Assembly (NCBI GenBank): GCA_036874045.1
Contig: CM072345.1
Coordinates: 4,117,501-4,181,500, forward strand
Reading direction: 5' to 3'
DNA from: Cymodocea nodosa
Lineage: Eukaryota > Streptophyta > Magnoliopsida > Alismatales > Cymodoceaceae
DNA length: 64,000 nucleotides
Shown in pieces: positions 23,367 to 35,890 of this stretch; the first letter of the stretch is position 1; each line of letters opens with the position of its first letter. The notes below the pieces were generated by a model, which saw only the letters and a list, made by a program, of their open reading frames with translations, was not told the DNA's origin and made no database searches. The translations under genes were made by a program, and so were the position numbers.

Positions 23367-24380
23367 AGTTTTGATTTAACTTTCACAACCTAAACATCTA
23401 TTATTTCGGAGAGTTACATTTCATGTTCCGAACAATTATGTTTTAAACGCTTAAAAAATATGATGCCTCTGAACCTTATTGTTAAGGTTGAAATCTTTGA
23501 TGTGTGGGGAATAGATTTTATGGGTCCATTTCCTATGTCTAATTAATTTAATTATATATTGTTGGGGGTGGATTATGTATCTAAATGGATAGAAGTTATT
23601 CTTACAAAAACTAATGACAACAAAGTGATAATACATTTTATAAGAACTAATATAATTGCTAGATTTGGAATACCTAAAGCTATTATTAGTGATAGAAGAA
23701 CTCATTTCTGTAATAAAAGTTTTGAAGCCTTAATGAAGAAATATGGAGTAAATCACAAAATTGCAACCTCATATCATCTGCAAACAAGTGGACAAGTAGA
23801 AAGTGCAAACAAACAAATTAAGTTAATCTTAGAAAAAGTAGTAAATCCTACTAGAAAAGAATGGGCTAATAGATTAATAGATGCACTTTAGGCTTATAGA
23901 ACTGCTTATAAGACAAGCTTAGGTATGTCACCTTTTAGACTAGTATATGGAAAAAGTTGTCATTCACTAGCTGAAATTGAACATAAAGCTTATTAGGCAT
24001 TAAAAACTCTAAATACTAATTTAAATCAAGCTACTAAAAAAAGAAAAATGCAATTGATTGAATTACAAGAATTTAGAAATGAAGCTTATTTGAAAACTGT
24101 AAAACAAAAAGAGAAAATGAAGTTCTGGTATGACAAGAAAATTATTCCAAAAACTTTTGAAATAGGACAAGAAGTATATCTTTACTTGACTAGATTTCAT
24201 AACCATTTAGGAAAATTCAAATCTAGATGGGCAAGACCTTACATAATTCGAAATATTTATTCTTATGAAGCTATTGAAATTGAAAATCATAAAAATTAGA
24301 ATATATTTAAAGTAAATGGACAAAGACTTAGACCTATTCTAAAGATTCCAAAAAGTTCATTTGGAATTATAAAAGAAGTA

Positions 24381-27300
24381 TGTTGAGTATTTTGTTTTGA
24401 TGATGTGTGTTGAATGAAAGTAATCATATTTGGTCAATTACTATTGCTTGTGAAAGGAAATTAAGAACATCAATTAATACAGAAAAAGTTTATTAATATA
24501 AATATTTGTCTGTATTGGATTTGAAATTATACTAAGTTAAATAACTAGTCGTTTCGTTGCATTAATTTCTCATTTAACTAAACGTTCAGTTAACGTGTGT
24601 TTTTATTGAAAAGCATGATATGTTTTAAAGTTATATTTTCTGTATCATGAATAGTGCACGTTTAGAGAACTTGTTAAGTTAGAGTTTTATTCGTATAGAG
24701 GTCACGTGAGAACTTGTTAAGTTAGAGGCTTAAAGGTTAAAATAGGTCACGTGAGAACTCGTTAAGTTAGTGAGTAAAAGAAGAGACGAACTCGTTAAGT
24801 TAGTGTTGTACACGTGGTGAAATTAAAGGTTACGAATGTTATATTGTATCACGTGAGTTGCACATGTTTAACTCGTTAAGTTAACATAACTTCACGCGTT
24901 GAGTTGCTATATTGAACACTAAGGCAACGTGTTAGGTTAGCGTTATAAACTTAAGTTGTTATTATTGCACGTGGTAAAATTCTTATTATAAAAACATTTT
25001 TTTATCACTGATTTGTTGAGTTATCTATAACACAACGAAGTTGGTTCGTTGAGTTATCGTAACACCACGAAGCTGGTTCATTGAGTTAGTGTAACACCAC
25101 AGACTTAGTTCGTTGAGTTAGCTACAGTACTTGTCACGTGAGTTGGCACATAAGGAACTCGTTAAGTTAGAAACGTTAAGTTATATATCTACTTGTGTTA
25201 CTCGTTTAGTTAACATTAAAGTAACGACTTCTTATTACACTTGATGAAAAATTTTGGACGAGAAAGTTTATTTTGCAACAAATTTTTCAGAGATCCAGGA
25301 TTGATGGTTAAAGAAAATTCGAAATGTAAACGTGGGTTAGAATGTGTGTATTTCAATGAAGGAAAAAGAAAAGGCGTGAAGAAGTGAAAAACTGGTAGTG
25401 ATTAAACATGGAGGATATGCATGAAGTGAATATACAGTATAAAAGGCATAGAATTCTCGTTGATCAGTTATTCCTGCACACCAAACAAAATATCTTTTCA
25501 AGGTTCAAAAACACCTTTTAGGGAAAAGCTCTCAGATGGAAGAAAATTCAATGAAGTAGAAAAAGATCTGAATTATTAGAAGAAAGCAAATTCGGTGAAG
25601 CAGAGAAAGTCAAATATTCGTCATTGAAGAATTGCTAAACTAGAAAAAGAAGAAGAAGAATGATCTCAAATAGGGAGAAATGTTTTAAATTCTACAAATT
25701 AGTTTTCTCTATTTGTAGTTATGAAATTGTATAGATCAAACATGGTATCTGTTAGGATCGATAGGCTTCACTAGAGGGGGGGTGAATGGAGAATAGTGTG
25801 AATTAAAGCCTATTTTTCACTTTACTAACTAATTTGATTAATCAGTTTGCACAAGTAATAAACAGATAACAATATCATGCACAGTAGAAATAAAGGTAAG
25901 AAACACGAGAGAATTTTAGGTGGTTCACCAACTAGGCTAGTCCACCCTCAAGGGTCACTTGGGCTTCACTAAGTGTCTCAACACTTATACACTTGCTTTC
26001 AAGTCGAAGCAAGAACCAACCACATAGAAGTTTTCAGGTATAAACTCCAGAAAACCAACACTCAGAAGTTTTCAAGTATAAACTCCAGAAAACCAACCTC
26101 TTGAGTTTTCAGGTCGAAACTCAAACCAACAACTGAATGTAGTTTTTAGGTTGAAGCCACAAACCAAATGATCCTTCTTCGATCAAACTTTCAGCATATG
26201 GAGAGCTTTAAGAATCTTCTTGTAAATCAAGCTTTCAATCGATTCTTTGTTGAATTGAATTTGAGCTTTCTTCTATATTAGTAATTGATCTGCAATGTAT
26301 ACTGTATCTCTGTATGTATATGAGCAAAAAGCTATCTAAATCTATTGTCTGTATCTTGTTTATATACCTGATATGTACAATGATCATATTTTCTTCCAAC
26401 GGATGTATTCTGCTGTACTTACTAAATAATCAAACCTAAATATGGTAAGTTACCGTTCTGTCTAATATTCAGTAAATAACCTTCCGAAAATCTCAGGCTT
26501 TCGGATGGTTATAAAAATAACTTACCGTAAAGCATCCATAACATGCCGATTCATCACTCATGTTCTGTTCTCTGAGTCACGTGAGGATTTTAAGTTGCTC
26601 ACGTGTAAAGTTAAGTGTTCGGAGTCTTGTATTTAACTTACCGAAAGAGCTCCTAATTTTCGGATAGTTAACTACTGTAACTTACCAAACTTTCATTTAA
26701 GTGTCTAATAGTTGTTCCTTCAAAACTACACGTGCATAAAAACATAACTTAAGTTTCAGATAGTTAAGCCATAACTCACCGAAATTCTCTTGAGATTTCG
26801 GATAGTTATCTTTCTAACTCTCCGAAAAATCCATTTGAACATCTGTCTAGAATTCTACACATGGGAAAATCACTAACTTAAGTTTCAGATAGTTAAACCA
26901 TAACTCACCGAAATTCTCTTAAGATTTCGAATAGTTATCTTTCTAACTCTCTGAAAACTTAAATGATCTTCTTTTTGGAATTCTACTCGTGGCAATTTCA
27001 ATAACTTAAGTTACAGATAGTTAAACTGTAACTTACCAAAACTCTCTTTGAAATTTCGGATAGTTAACTAACTCTATGATTTTTCTCTTTTAATCTTTCA
27101 ACTGCCGGCATCTCCATTTTGCACGTGCGTAATAAAATGACTTAAGTTCTAGAAAGTTATGCTTGTAACTTACCGAAAAACTTGAATAGTTATCTAACTC
27201 TCCGAAAAGAAAACTCAGATAGTTATCTAACTATCCGACAAGTCCTTTAAGCTTCCGTTCTGTATTTCTACACGTGGTTTATTGAATGACTTAACTTTCA

Positions 27301-27857
27301 GATAGATATACCTGTAGCTCTCCGAAAAGTCCTTTAAGCTTCTGGATAGTTAACTCCTTAACTATCCGATCATTCAATTAACTTAACTGTTTGATATAAT
27401 AACTCTCCGAAGGCTTTGTAAAATTCGGATAGTTATCCTTCTAACTGTCTGATAGTCTTGTTGCTGTTTTAAACTTACTCTTCGGACCTGTAACTGTCCG
27501 ATTTTCCTATAAGTTTAAGGCAGTATTATCTGGAAACTTCTCCATCTATTCATCTGCATGGAATTTGTTCTATCTGCCTTCTGATCTAATGTTGCACTTA
27601 CTTAACTGTGAAATACAATATGTTTCCTCACATAGGTTTTGCATTATCAAAATACTAGGGTCCTAACAGTATCGATATATAATTGCATTTACAATTTCTG
27701 AGGAGAATTGAATTGTATATTGTAATTGAAACCTTGAATAAAAATGATTTTAGGAAAACAATGTCTCGACTTGTTTGTAATTTTGAAGTTTCAATTATAA
27801 TCGAAAATGTTGAAAAACACAATTCACCCCGCTCTTGTGTAGCCATACAATCCTACA
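24381..27857 (+). mobile_element. Solo LTR C1 (copia), containing nested solo LTR D
   Basis: Starts TGTTGAGTATTTTG and ends ACAATCCTACA. It is flanked by the perfect duplication AAGTA (24376-24380, 27858-27862) inside the gypsy pol gene. Excluding the nested D LTR and its duplication, it is about 1.55 kb. It has repeated AACTCGTTAAGTTAG motifs, CACGTG boxes, palindromes at 25010-25110 and a TATA-like TATAAAAGG near 25438. No internal region is present, so this is a solo LTR left by recombination. Confidence 0.9.
25750..27668 (-). mobile_element. Solo LTR D (copia), minus orientation, with a dense palindrome array
   Basis: 1,919 bp with ends TGTTAGGA/TCCTAACA and perfect duplication GTATC (25745-25749, 27669-27673), inserted in LTR C1. 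The GAGGGGGGGTGAATGG block near the left end shows minus orientation. From about 26430 to 27520 it carries around a dozen imperfect inverted repeats built from TTCGGATAGTTA and TAACTCTCCGAA type halves. Confidence 0.9.
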
Positions 27858-28049
27858 AAGTAAAAGTAGAGGACTACTCGAGCTTTACTTAGTAAGAAAT
27901 AGATATATGATTAAAAAAAAAAACTTATTTTAAATATAATCGTGGTTCAACCGAAAGAAATTATCGATTTTACTAAACCATATAAAAAATATTGTTTCGG
28001 TCACACTGAAAGGATCCATTGGTCTGACCGAAACATAAAAAAATCTATA

Positions 28050-31000
28050 TGTTGAGTATTTTATTATGATGATGTGTGCTGAATAAAAGTAATCATATTT
28101 GCTCAATTACTATTGCTTGTGAAAAGAAATTAAAAACATTAATTAATACAAAAAAAGTTTACTAATATAAATACTTGTCTGTATTGGATCTGAAATTATA
28201 CTAAGTTAAATAACTAGTCGTTTCATTGCAGTAATTTCTCATTTAGCTAAACATTAAGTTAACGTGTGTTTTTATTGAAAAGCATGATATGTTTTAAAGT
28301 TATATCTTCTGTATCATGAACAGTACACGTTTAGACAACCCGTTAAGTTAGAGTGTTATTTGTATAGAGGTCACATAAGAACTCGTTAAGTTAGATGCTT
28401 AAAGGTTAAAATAGGTCACGTAAGAACTCATTAAGTGTAAGGAGTAAAATTGTGCATTTTTATGTGATATTATTTGTGCTTCTTATGACTTAAATGTTAA
28501 ATAATGCACGATTATAATTGAAATATCATCACATAGGCATTTACATGAGTATGCATGATTATGAGATTTAATGACTTAAATTTGCACAACTTAGCCCTTT
28601 TGTTAATTATTGACTTAATGATCATGGGAATGAATAGTGATTATTTACTTAGATGTCTTAGATGTTTTCTTCTTGTTATATTTTAATTTGTTTGCTTAAG
28701 TTTTAAAGGTTATCTAAAGGAAATAAGATGGATGAATCTCAACCGTTGGATCTACCAAGGAAGAGATCAACTACCAAGTCTATTTAAAGGGAAGGACAAC
28801 CCAAAACTAGGTTTTGTCTTCTCTTCTCCAAGCAAAAACGTGGCTCCTTCTTCTCCTTGGATTACCGGCAGCCAAAGCTCCTTGGAAGCAAGTCACTTCC
28901 TCTCCGGTGTTGCTGATTTCGGTGGTGCATGGAAAGAGCAAGTTGGACCCAAGGGAGGCATGTTCATGGAAGCTCCAAGGAAGGACGTGGATGCATAGAA
29001 GGTGATTTTGTTGGGTGCAACTCCCCTTCTTCTTCGGTGTACAACTTTCTTGCATGGAGGACAATAGGAACCTCTTGTGGAGAGGCCTCTTCATCCGGTT
29101 TGAAGGTGATATGCGTGGAGAAAGCAAGGAAGGAGTCAACTAGGGCATGGTTGGTGGACGTCCATGAGAAGGAAGCTTGTTGCCTTCATCCTTTGGTGAA
29201 ATCTTGAAGCCCCTTAGTATTTCAAGAGGAAAACATGGTGTGACAGGCCATGTTGGAGTCTTGAGGACGTGAGGGAGGCCAACTTCAGGAGCTTACTTCA
29301 AGGTGTTGGAGATTTAAAGGTATAACTTGAAGTGGGTTGACCAAAAACTAACATTATGTTTGCATATGTTGTGTATTATCATTGTGTTTGATGTTGTTGT
29401 TGTATTGCATGTCTTTGCATGTTTAGGTTTATTTTTAGTAGTATAATCTTCATTTTTATGTTGTAAAACTCTTAGTTCGTTTAATGAAACTTGCCTCTTT
29501 AAATGAATGATTTTCGTGTAGATATGTGAATACATGTAGTCAAGGTGTTTGTTTACTGTAAAGACAGAACTTTCCTTGTGGTGTTTTCTTTGTAAATTGA
29601 GTTTTTCTCAATGTTTTTCATCGATTCTTAATCCTTTTTTGTAGAGAAATAAAAGACGATTCCTTCTGTATACTTTGTTTAATTTTTCAAGCATGTTTGG
29701 TTTGATTTTTCCATTTTATACAAAGAGTGTATTCTCAGTTCGAAATCACATTTTCGATCAGTAGTTTTGCGGAAATGTCTGATGCGATTTCTCCCTCTGT
29801 GCAGAATGTTTTTAAGATCTGTAAAATGATTTTATTAGATTGATAAGTCTACTTTCGTTCAGTAGTGATTTCATAGATTTTTATGAAGAATTGATAAAGT
29901 TATCGGTTTTTACTGTGAGTGCGTGTTTTGCATTATTTCAAGATCGTTTTGCGCACCTTACTAGGGTTTAATATTATTTTCAATTGAAGACGATTTAGAC
30001 TGTAAAATCACCGTGTACTTTTAGATAACTTGAAACCCCTTCCAGTTCATATTTTTACATGATTTTTCAATTACTATGTTGGGAGAAATCGTTATTATAA
30101 GTAGATATATTTTCTGGATTCTAGCCAAACAGAATCCTGCCCTACATTACTCCTTTCATAAAAGATGCTTTTCGTAGAGTTTTTTAGTGTTTCTTGATTC
30201 TATTTTGTAAGAAATTTCGTGTAGATTACAGTCATGTAATTTTTGTATTTTTTTTAGAATGTATTTCGTTGGTTTTTGACTTTTTATCAGAGGTCGCAGC
30301 AGTTTTGAATTCCTATTCGGCTGCCAGTTTCAGTGCTCGACGCCTTAGTGTTTCCTGCACTGCAAACTTTATGGAAAGCTGTTATGTCAATTTTCTATAT
30401 TATTAGTACGAGTCTTTGTTCAAAGCCCTTTGATTTCGCCGGATTTCATTGAGTTTTGACCGAGTTATGATTTTTGCACCAAAGGTGCGTTTCTGGAAAG
30501 TTTACATAACGGTTCTGTGCCCTGTCAATAAATACAATACTTCTAGACTTTTATAAGGATTTAGTCTATGAAATTACTGCCATTTCGAAGATAACTCGAG
30601 GATCTTTCCAGCCAATATTTTCTCTAGATTTTTCAATGTCTAGGTTGGATGTAAGGAGAGTTAGAAGTAGAGCTTAATTTTTGTAATTCCAGAGACGAAA
30701 CTCATTAATTTTCTTGAGTTTCCTAAGGTTTAACCTTAGGAGCTTCTTGGATTTATGATGATACTTGAACTCTTTATCGCATTTATGTAATTATTACCTA
30801 TTAATATGTAATTAAAGTTTTTATCATGGTTTTAGTGATGTGAATATTTTGCTAAGCATTTATTTCCTTGAATTCGTTTAAGACAAGCTTCTTGTGGATC
30901 GACTCGCTCTTGCATATGCTTAATACAATAGGTACTGTGCGCTTGCGGTCTATAAATGTAAAATTTGGGATTTTCGTGTTTTAATTCTAAATACAAAAAA

Positions 31001-32205
31001 TTTCCTTACATTAAGTTAGTGAGTAAAAGAAGAGACAAACTCGTTAAGTTAGTGTTGTACACGTGGTGAAATTAAAGATTACAAATGTTATATTGTATCA
31101 CATGAGGTCTACATGTTTAACTCGTTAAGTTAACATAACTAAACGCATTGAGTTGCTATATTGAACATTAAGGCAACACGTTAGGTTAGCGTTATAAACT
31201 TAAGTTGTTATTATTGCATGTAATAAAATTCTTATTATAAAAACATTTGTTTATTACTGATTCGTTGAGTTATCTATAACACAACGGAGATAGTTCGTTG
31301 AGTTAGCGTAACACCACAGACTTAGTTCGTTGAGTTAGCGTAACACCACAGACTTAGTTCATTGAGTTAGCTACAGTACTTGTCACGTGAGTTGTCATAT
31401 GAGGAACTCGTTAAGTTGGAAACGTTAAGTTATATATCTACTTATTTTACTCATTTAGTTAACATTAAAGTAACGACTTCTTATTACACTTGATAAAAAA
31501 TTTTGGACGAGAAAGTTTATTTTGTAGGAAATTTTTCAAAGATATAGGATTGATGAATAAAGAAAATTCAAAATGTAAATGTGGGTTAGAACGTGTGTAT
31601 TTCGATGAAGTAAAAAGAAAATACGTGAAGAAGTGGAAAACTAGTAGTGATTAAACGTGGAGGATATGCATGAAATGAAGATATAGTATAAAAGGTATAA
31701 AATTCTCGTTTATCAGTTATCCTTGCACACCAAATGAAAAATCTTTTTAGGGATCAAAAATACCTTTTGAGGAAAAAGCTCTTAGATGGAAGAAAATTCG
31801 GTGAAGCAGAAAAGGTCAGATTTATGTCATTGAAAATCTGAAGTATCAAGAGAAAGCAAATTCGATGACGCAGAGAAAGACAAGATATTCATCACTGAAG
31901 AATTGCTGAAGAAGAAAAAGAAGAAGAAGAAATATCTCAAACATGGAGAAATATTTTAAATTCCGTAAATTAGTTTTCTCTCTTTGTAGTTATGAAATTG
32001 TATAGATGAAACATGTTATCGATATATAATTGCATCTACAATTTCTAAGGAGAATTGAATTGTATATTGTAATTGAAACCTTGAATAAAAATGATTTTAT
32101 GAAAACAATGTCTCGACTTGTTTTTGAGTTTTGAAGTTTCAATTATAATAAAAAATCTTGAAAAACACAATTCACCCCCCTCTTGTGTAGCCATACGATC
32201 CTACA
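28050..32205 (+). mobile_element. Solo LTR C2 (copia), containing nested solo LTR E1
   Basis: Starts TGTTGAGTATTTTATTATG and ends ACGATCCTACA. The flanks CTATA (28045-28049) and CTCTA (32206-32210) match at 4 of 5 bases. Without E1 and its duplication it is about 1.58 kb. Features match C1: CGTTAAGTTAG repeats, CACGTG, the palindrome series 31255-31375, and TATAAAAGG at about 31685. Confidence 0.85.
28436..31010 (+). mobile_element. Solo LTR E1, gypsy-type, in LTR C2
   Basis: 2,575 bp from TGTAAGGAGT to TTTCCTTACA with perfect duplication TTAAG (28431-28435, 31011-31015). The 3' end has 'gatcgactcgctcttgcat' and 'gtgcgcttgcggt', typical of plant gypsy LTRs. A GC-richer island at 28730-29240 with TATTTAAAGG at 28781 holds overlapping open frames on both strands; I see no domain in them. 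It shares blocks with E2 ('ttctctagatttttcaatgt', 'gaaagttt'). Confidence 0.88.
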
Positions 32206-32543
32206 CTCTATATTATATTGAGTAAAATTTCAGTTTAACTGAAGTATGTATCGGCTCAACCGGTAGAAAAAAGAAAAAAAATAAGTATTTAATTTCGATT
32301 CAACCGAGAAATATAACGATTTGACTGCAAATTTTAAAATGTTGAAAAATTAAGAATTGGTTAGACCAGAAATTCTTCGGTCTTGACTAAATTAAAAATT
32401 ATTATTATAAGTATTTTTATTAGTTATAACTTTACAGGAGGTCCATTTAGTTACGCTTAACTCAACAAACTTACTCCGTTGAGTTTAGGATAAGTTAACG
32501 AACTTACTCCGTTGAGTTAATTGTAACTCAATGGAGTATTGTA

Positions 32544-32576
32544 GTTAAGTCCACGGACTTAGTCCGTGGATTTAAC
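32544..32576. repeat. Long near-perfect palindrome upstream of aORF-3
   Basis: TCCACGGACT and AGTCCGTGGA flank one central T as perfect 10-base arms; outer GTTAA and TTAAC extend the match to 16 bases with one mismatch. It is the best single hairpin in the window and belongs to the same motif class (CGTTGAGTTA, CCACGG) seen in the C and B LTRs. Confidence 0.8.
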
Positions 32577-32759
32577 CGTAATTCCATAGAGAAGTGAGTG
32601 AGATAGTGAGAGTTTGCATTGGAAAATGACCCGATTACCTGCCTAAAACTTAGGATTTATTTATACTAAAACTTAGGATTTAGGGGCATTATCCGTAGAA
32701 TCATTTAGAACTTAAAATAGTAGGATCAAAGTGATTCTGTTCTGTTCCGTCACTCCACG

Positions 32760-34985
32760 AAGACAAGATAACGCCAGAGTTCTTGGAGGTAGTTGACCCC
32801 ACGAGATTTCTTAGAGAATCAGGAGAATGGCATACAAGACAAAAGATCAAGAACATAACATGAGAGAAAGAACTAGAAAAGGTAGAATCTGACATCTTCT
32901 ACTAGAGAAAAGTTTTAATAAATTTAGATATTAGATTACCTCAAATAGTGGAAACGAGGATTAAAGTAGCAACAGAAGTTCTTGTAAATAGAGAAAGAAA
33001 AATTAGACCAAATAACGAAGTTGCCTTAGAATTAATCCGACACAAGTCACGACTCTGGTTTGTGAGACATATTGTTGGACATGCCCCATGGGAAATCAGG
33101 GAGCAATAGAGGAAAGCAGCTGAAGAACCAATAACAGAAATGCTAGCTGTAGCAACAGAAGAAGCAGGACCTTCAATTCCACCACCTAAACCATTAGAAA
33201 GGGTGGTAGTTATGGGGCCTTCTACTGAAGAAGAGTTAAAAGAATTTTAAGAACTGATTCGAGTTGGGAAAAACCAAGGAGAACTAGAAGATTTGGTAGT
33301 AGCTAAAGCACATCTGGTGTTTGATGCACTGCACAAAAGGAGGGTTGTAGAAAAGTTGAAGGCCCATTACAAAGTTAAAGTTGAACAACATCAAGAAGCC
33401 ACTGCCATACCTACTGCAAGAGAAACTGAAGCTGGTCCTTCGAGACCAGTAATTATAGAAAAGTAAAACAGGAAGAGCTAGTGCCTGTGGCTCAAGGGCC
33501 TGTAGAGCCTATTTTTGTAGACATAATCTCAAAGGAGGAAGAGGAAGATCAAGCACAGTTATTGAGAAAAAGGAAAGGAAAAGAGATAGTGTCTGAAGCT
33601 CAAGTAGAGATTAAACCTGAGCCAGTAATATCAATAGGGCCTAAAGAGCCCATTTTTGTTAATCTGCTATTCGAATCTAAGGAGGACTAGGTGCAATAGC
33701 AACAAGAGCAAAGAAAAGAAGAAAAATAGGCTGAAATTAGTCTACAGCCTATACAAAGAGAAGAAACTAAAATTAGGGCAAAAACTAATTTGCCTACGTC
33801 TCTATCCCAATCTACCATAGAACTAGAAAGAATAGTGACAATGCAGATTGGTAGTCAGGAGGAAGAAGAAAGAGAAAAAGCTGAACAAGAACATATGGAA
33901 CAAAAAGGAAATGACTTGACAGATTTCACTAAAGAGGGAGAGACTCTTCAACAATTAATTGAAAAAAATCAAGAAAGAAGAGTGAAGAGTTCTGTCGGCT
34001 CTCCACCACAAATAGAAAGAGGAGCTAAAATGCAAAAATCTCTAAATCATTTCCAACAAACTCAAGTTCAACAAATTGAAGAAGAAATTCAAGAACAAAC
34101 CCCTCTAGAGCAACAAATTCAAATTCCTAAGCTGACTGAAGTAATAGTTCTAAATGAATTATACTTTTGGAGTCAGGAAGCATATAACAAATATCAAGAG
34201 AGAAAAAGGTATGATATTATATATAGTAGACCAATAAACTAGGACGATATGTAGGAAATTAAAGAATTATTTAAGTTTCAAGGTCTATTGCAATTTATTT
34301 CTCAACAGAGAGGGCATGCAATATATGAAAATCTAGTGCCCTATTTTTATGCCAATTTAAGAGAAGGAGAAAGAAATTTAATTTCCAACGTGGAGCAAGC
34401 AGATGTACATATAACACTAGAGCTTCTCCACAATATTTTTGGATTGAAAAATGATGGCATTGAAATCCTAGAAAACATAACTACAACTGAATGGACAAAA
34501 CAAGCAATCAAGCAATGTTTGGCCATCGACTCTGGTGTACCATTACTGAACAGACTGAAGTATTTAAATGAGAAAGCAAACATGGTGGCAAATATTTTAG
34601 TTAAAATTATCTATTAGAGGCATGGCCACGACATTGATCTAAGTCAATTTGTTAAATAGGCCACGTATGTAGTTGTAAATGGAATTCAAGTTAACTAGTG
34701 TCAAGTTTTCCTATCAAAGATAAAGTCTGCAAAGAAGAAACTATTTTATGGAGATTTGATACTAGTATTAATGGAGGACAGTATTGACTTCACAAAATGG
34801 ACATCCAAGAGGATAAGATCTAGAGCCATTTCAATGAAGGAATACAAAAATTATAATGTTGTAGCTGTTGTTTCGATAGCTAGACCTTTTGGAGACATTA
34901 TAGGAGCTATTGAGCATATAAATCAATTAGAACAACAATTAGAAAAGTTCTAGAAGGAAGTAGATGAACTTAGGAAGAAAGATTA
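32760..34985 (+). pseudogene. Accessory ORF aORF-3, in gypsy context, frameshifted
   Basis: Coding is traceable from about 32770 ('PEFLEVVDPTRFLRESGEW') through 33465 in one frame and from 33463 to 34983 in another, with stops (for example 33094, 33247, 33685, 34240, 34252, 34615, 34696, 34951). Early part: 'RLPQIVETRIKVATEVL'. Middle: Glu/Gln-rich linker 33480-34130. Core: 'NKYQERKRYDIIYSRPIN', 'KELFKFQGLL', 'FYANLR' (about 34345), 'ELLHNIFGLKND', 'NGIQVN', 'KKLFYGD'. C-terminus: leucine-heptad coiled coil ('HINQLEQQLEK'). Order and spacing match aORF-1, -2 and -4. It lies downstream of a gypsy integrase in the same orientation. Function unknown. Confidence 0.75.
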
Positions 34986-35890
34986 AAATGTATTGTCCAT
35001 CTACTTGTATTAAAATATATATATATATCTAACTGTATGTAAATGTAAACTATGTATATAAATGAATGTTTGAATTTCAAATGTTTCTGAATTTGTGTAA
35101 TTGTGAATGAATGATATAACTGAGAATTGTATTGAATTGAATATTATATAGCTATTTAAAGATTTGCAAACTGTTTAAAAGTTTTACAATTTTATGAATG
35201 ACATGGTTAAATGCACGATGATTGGTTAATGCCTAAATATATCTACATACTGAAAAGTAAAAGGTAAATTCTACATAACAGGAAATGAACTGTAAGTTAA
35301 ATATACATATAATGTTCAGATTTAAATGAGTTTAAATTAGAACACCACATTAATCAAATGTATTTAACTTTAATTAAGTTGACAAAATCCAAAGAAAAAA
35401 ATATAGAAGTTAATATGAGGAGTAAGCTCTAGAAGGAAGTGGATGAACTTAGGAAAAAGGACTAATTGTGTTGTTCGTCTACTTATATTTGTATTGAAAA
35501 ATATCTAACTGTATGTAAATGTAAACTCTTTATATAAATGAATGTTTGAATTTCAGATATTTTTGAATTTGTATAATTGTGAATGAATGATTTAAAGCTG
35601 AATTAAATATTATACAACTATTTAAAGATGTACAAGACTATTTAAAAGAGTTACAAATTTTTATAAATGACATGGTTAAATACACGATAATTGGTTAATA
35701 CTTGAATATATCTGCATATTGAAAAGTAAAATGTAAATTCTGCATAATAGGAAATAAACTGTAAGTTAAATATGCATATAATATTCAGATTTAAATGAGT
35801 TTAAATTAGAACACCACATTAATGTAATGTATTTAACTTTAATTAAGTTGACAAAATGCAGGAAAGAAATATGCATATAATATTAAGTAA
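34949..35890 (+). repeat. Tandem duplication of about 479 bp after aORF-3
   Basis: Copy 1 starts at 34949 and copy 2 at 35428, both at TCTAGAAGGAAGT. Each carries the last codons of aORF-3 and its AT-rich trailer ('atctaactgtatgtaaatgt', 'gaatgaatgat', 'aattaagttgacaaaat'). The copies have diverged by many substitutions and small indels, so the duplication is old. Confidence 0.8.

Larger units (their letters stand above)
23460..27890 (+). pseudogene. Gypsy integrase (pol C-terminus), interrupted by solo LTR C1
   Basis: Coding runs 23460-24380 and resumes at 27863 after the inserted LTR, ending in a TAG near 27890. Blocks: '[16 protein letters not shown]' with the first catalytic Asp; 'VDYVSKWIEV'; 'RFGIPKAIISDRRTHFCN' with the second Asp; 'QTSGQVESANKQIK' with the catalytic Glu; then 'AYRTAYKTSLGMSPF' and the C-terminal 'KFKSRWARPYIIRN' and 'FKVNGQRLRP'. 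All three DDE residues remain. TAG stops replace expected Trp codons at about 23889 and 23994, and there are further stops at 23541 and 24297. Gag, protease and RT are missing upstream. The closest type is Athila/Tat-like plant gypsy. Confidence 0.88.
27891..32759 (+). other. Gypsy noncoding region between integrase and aORF-3 (27891-28049 and 32206-32759)
   Basis: Interrupted by solo LTR C2 (28050-32205). Both sides share 'ttcaaccgaaa' and 'gaccgaaacat' type repeats (27950-28045, 32260-32395), supporting continuity. From 32440 to 32600 lie several palindromes, including one with arms of 16 bases (one mismatch) centred at 32560. No gene is seen. Confidence 0.5.

Noticed and set aside
26430-27520. 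Repeat array considered as CRISPR-like
   Set aside because: Units are inverted, drifted and without regular unique spacers; the setting is a plant LTR.
28732-29207. Overlapping open frames on both strands in solo LTR E1 (and 54013-54420 in E2)
   Set aside because: They lie inside LTRs with defined ends and target duplications, show no domain, and the frames are not conserved between E1 and E2.
32701-32895. Minus-strand 64-codon frame
   Set aside because: Antisense to the start of aORF-3, which shows an extended plus-strand coding pattern.
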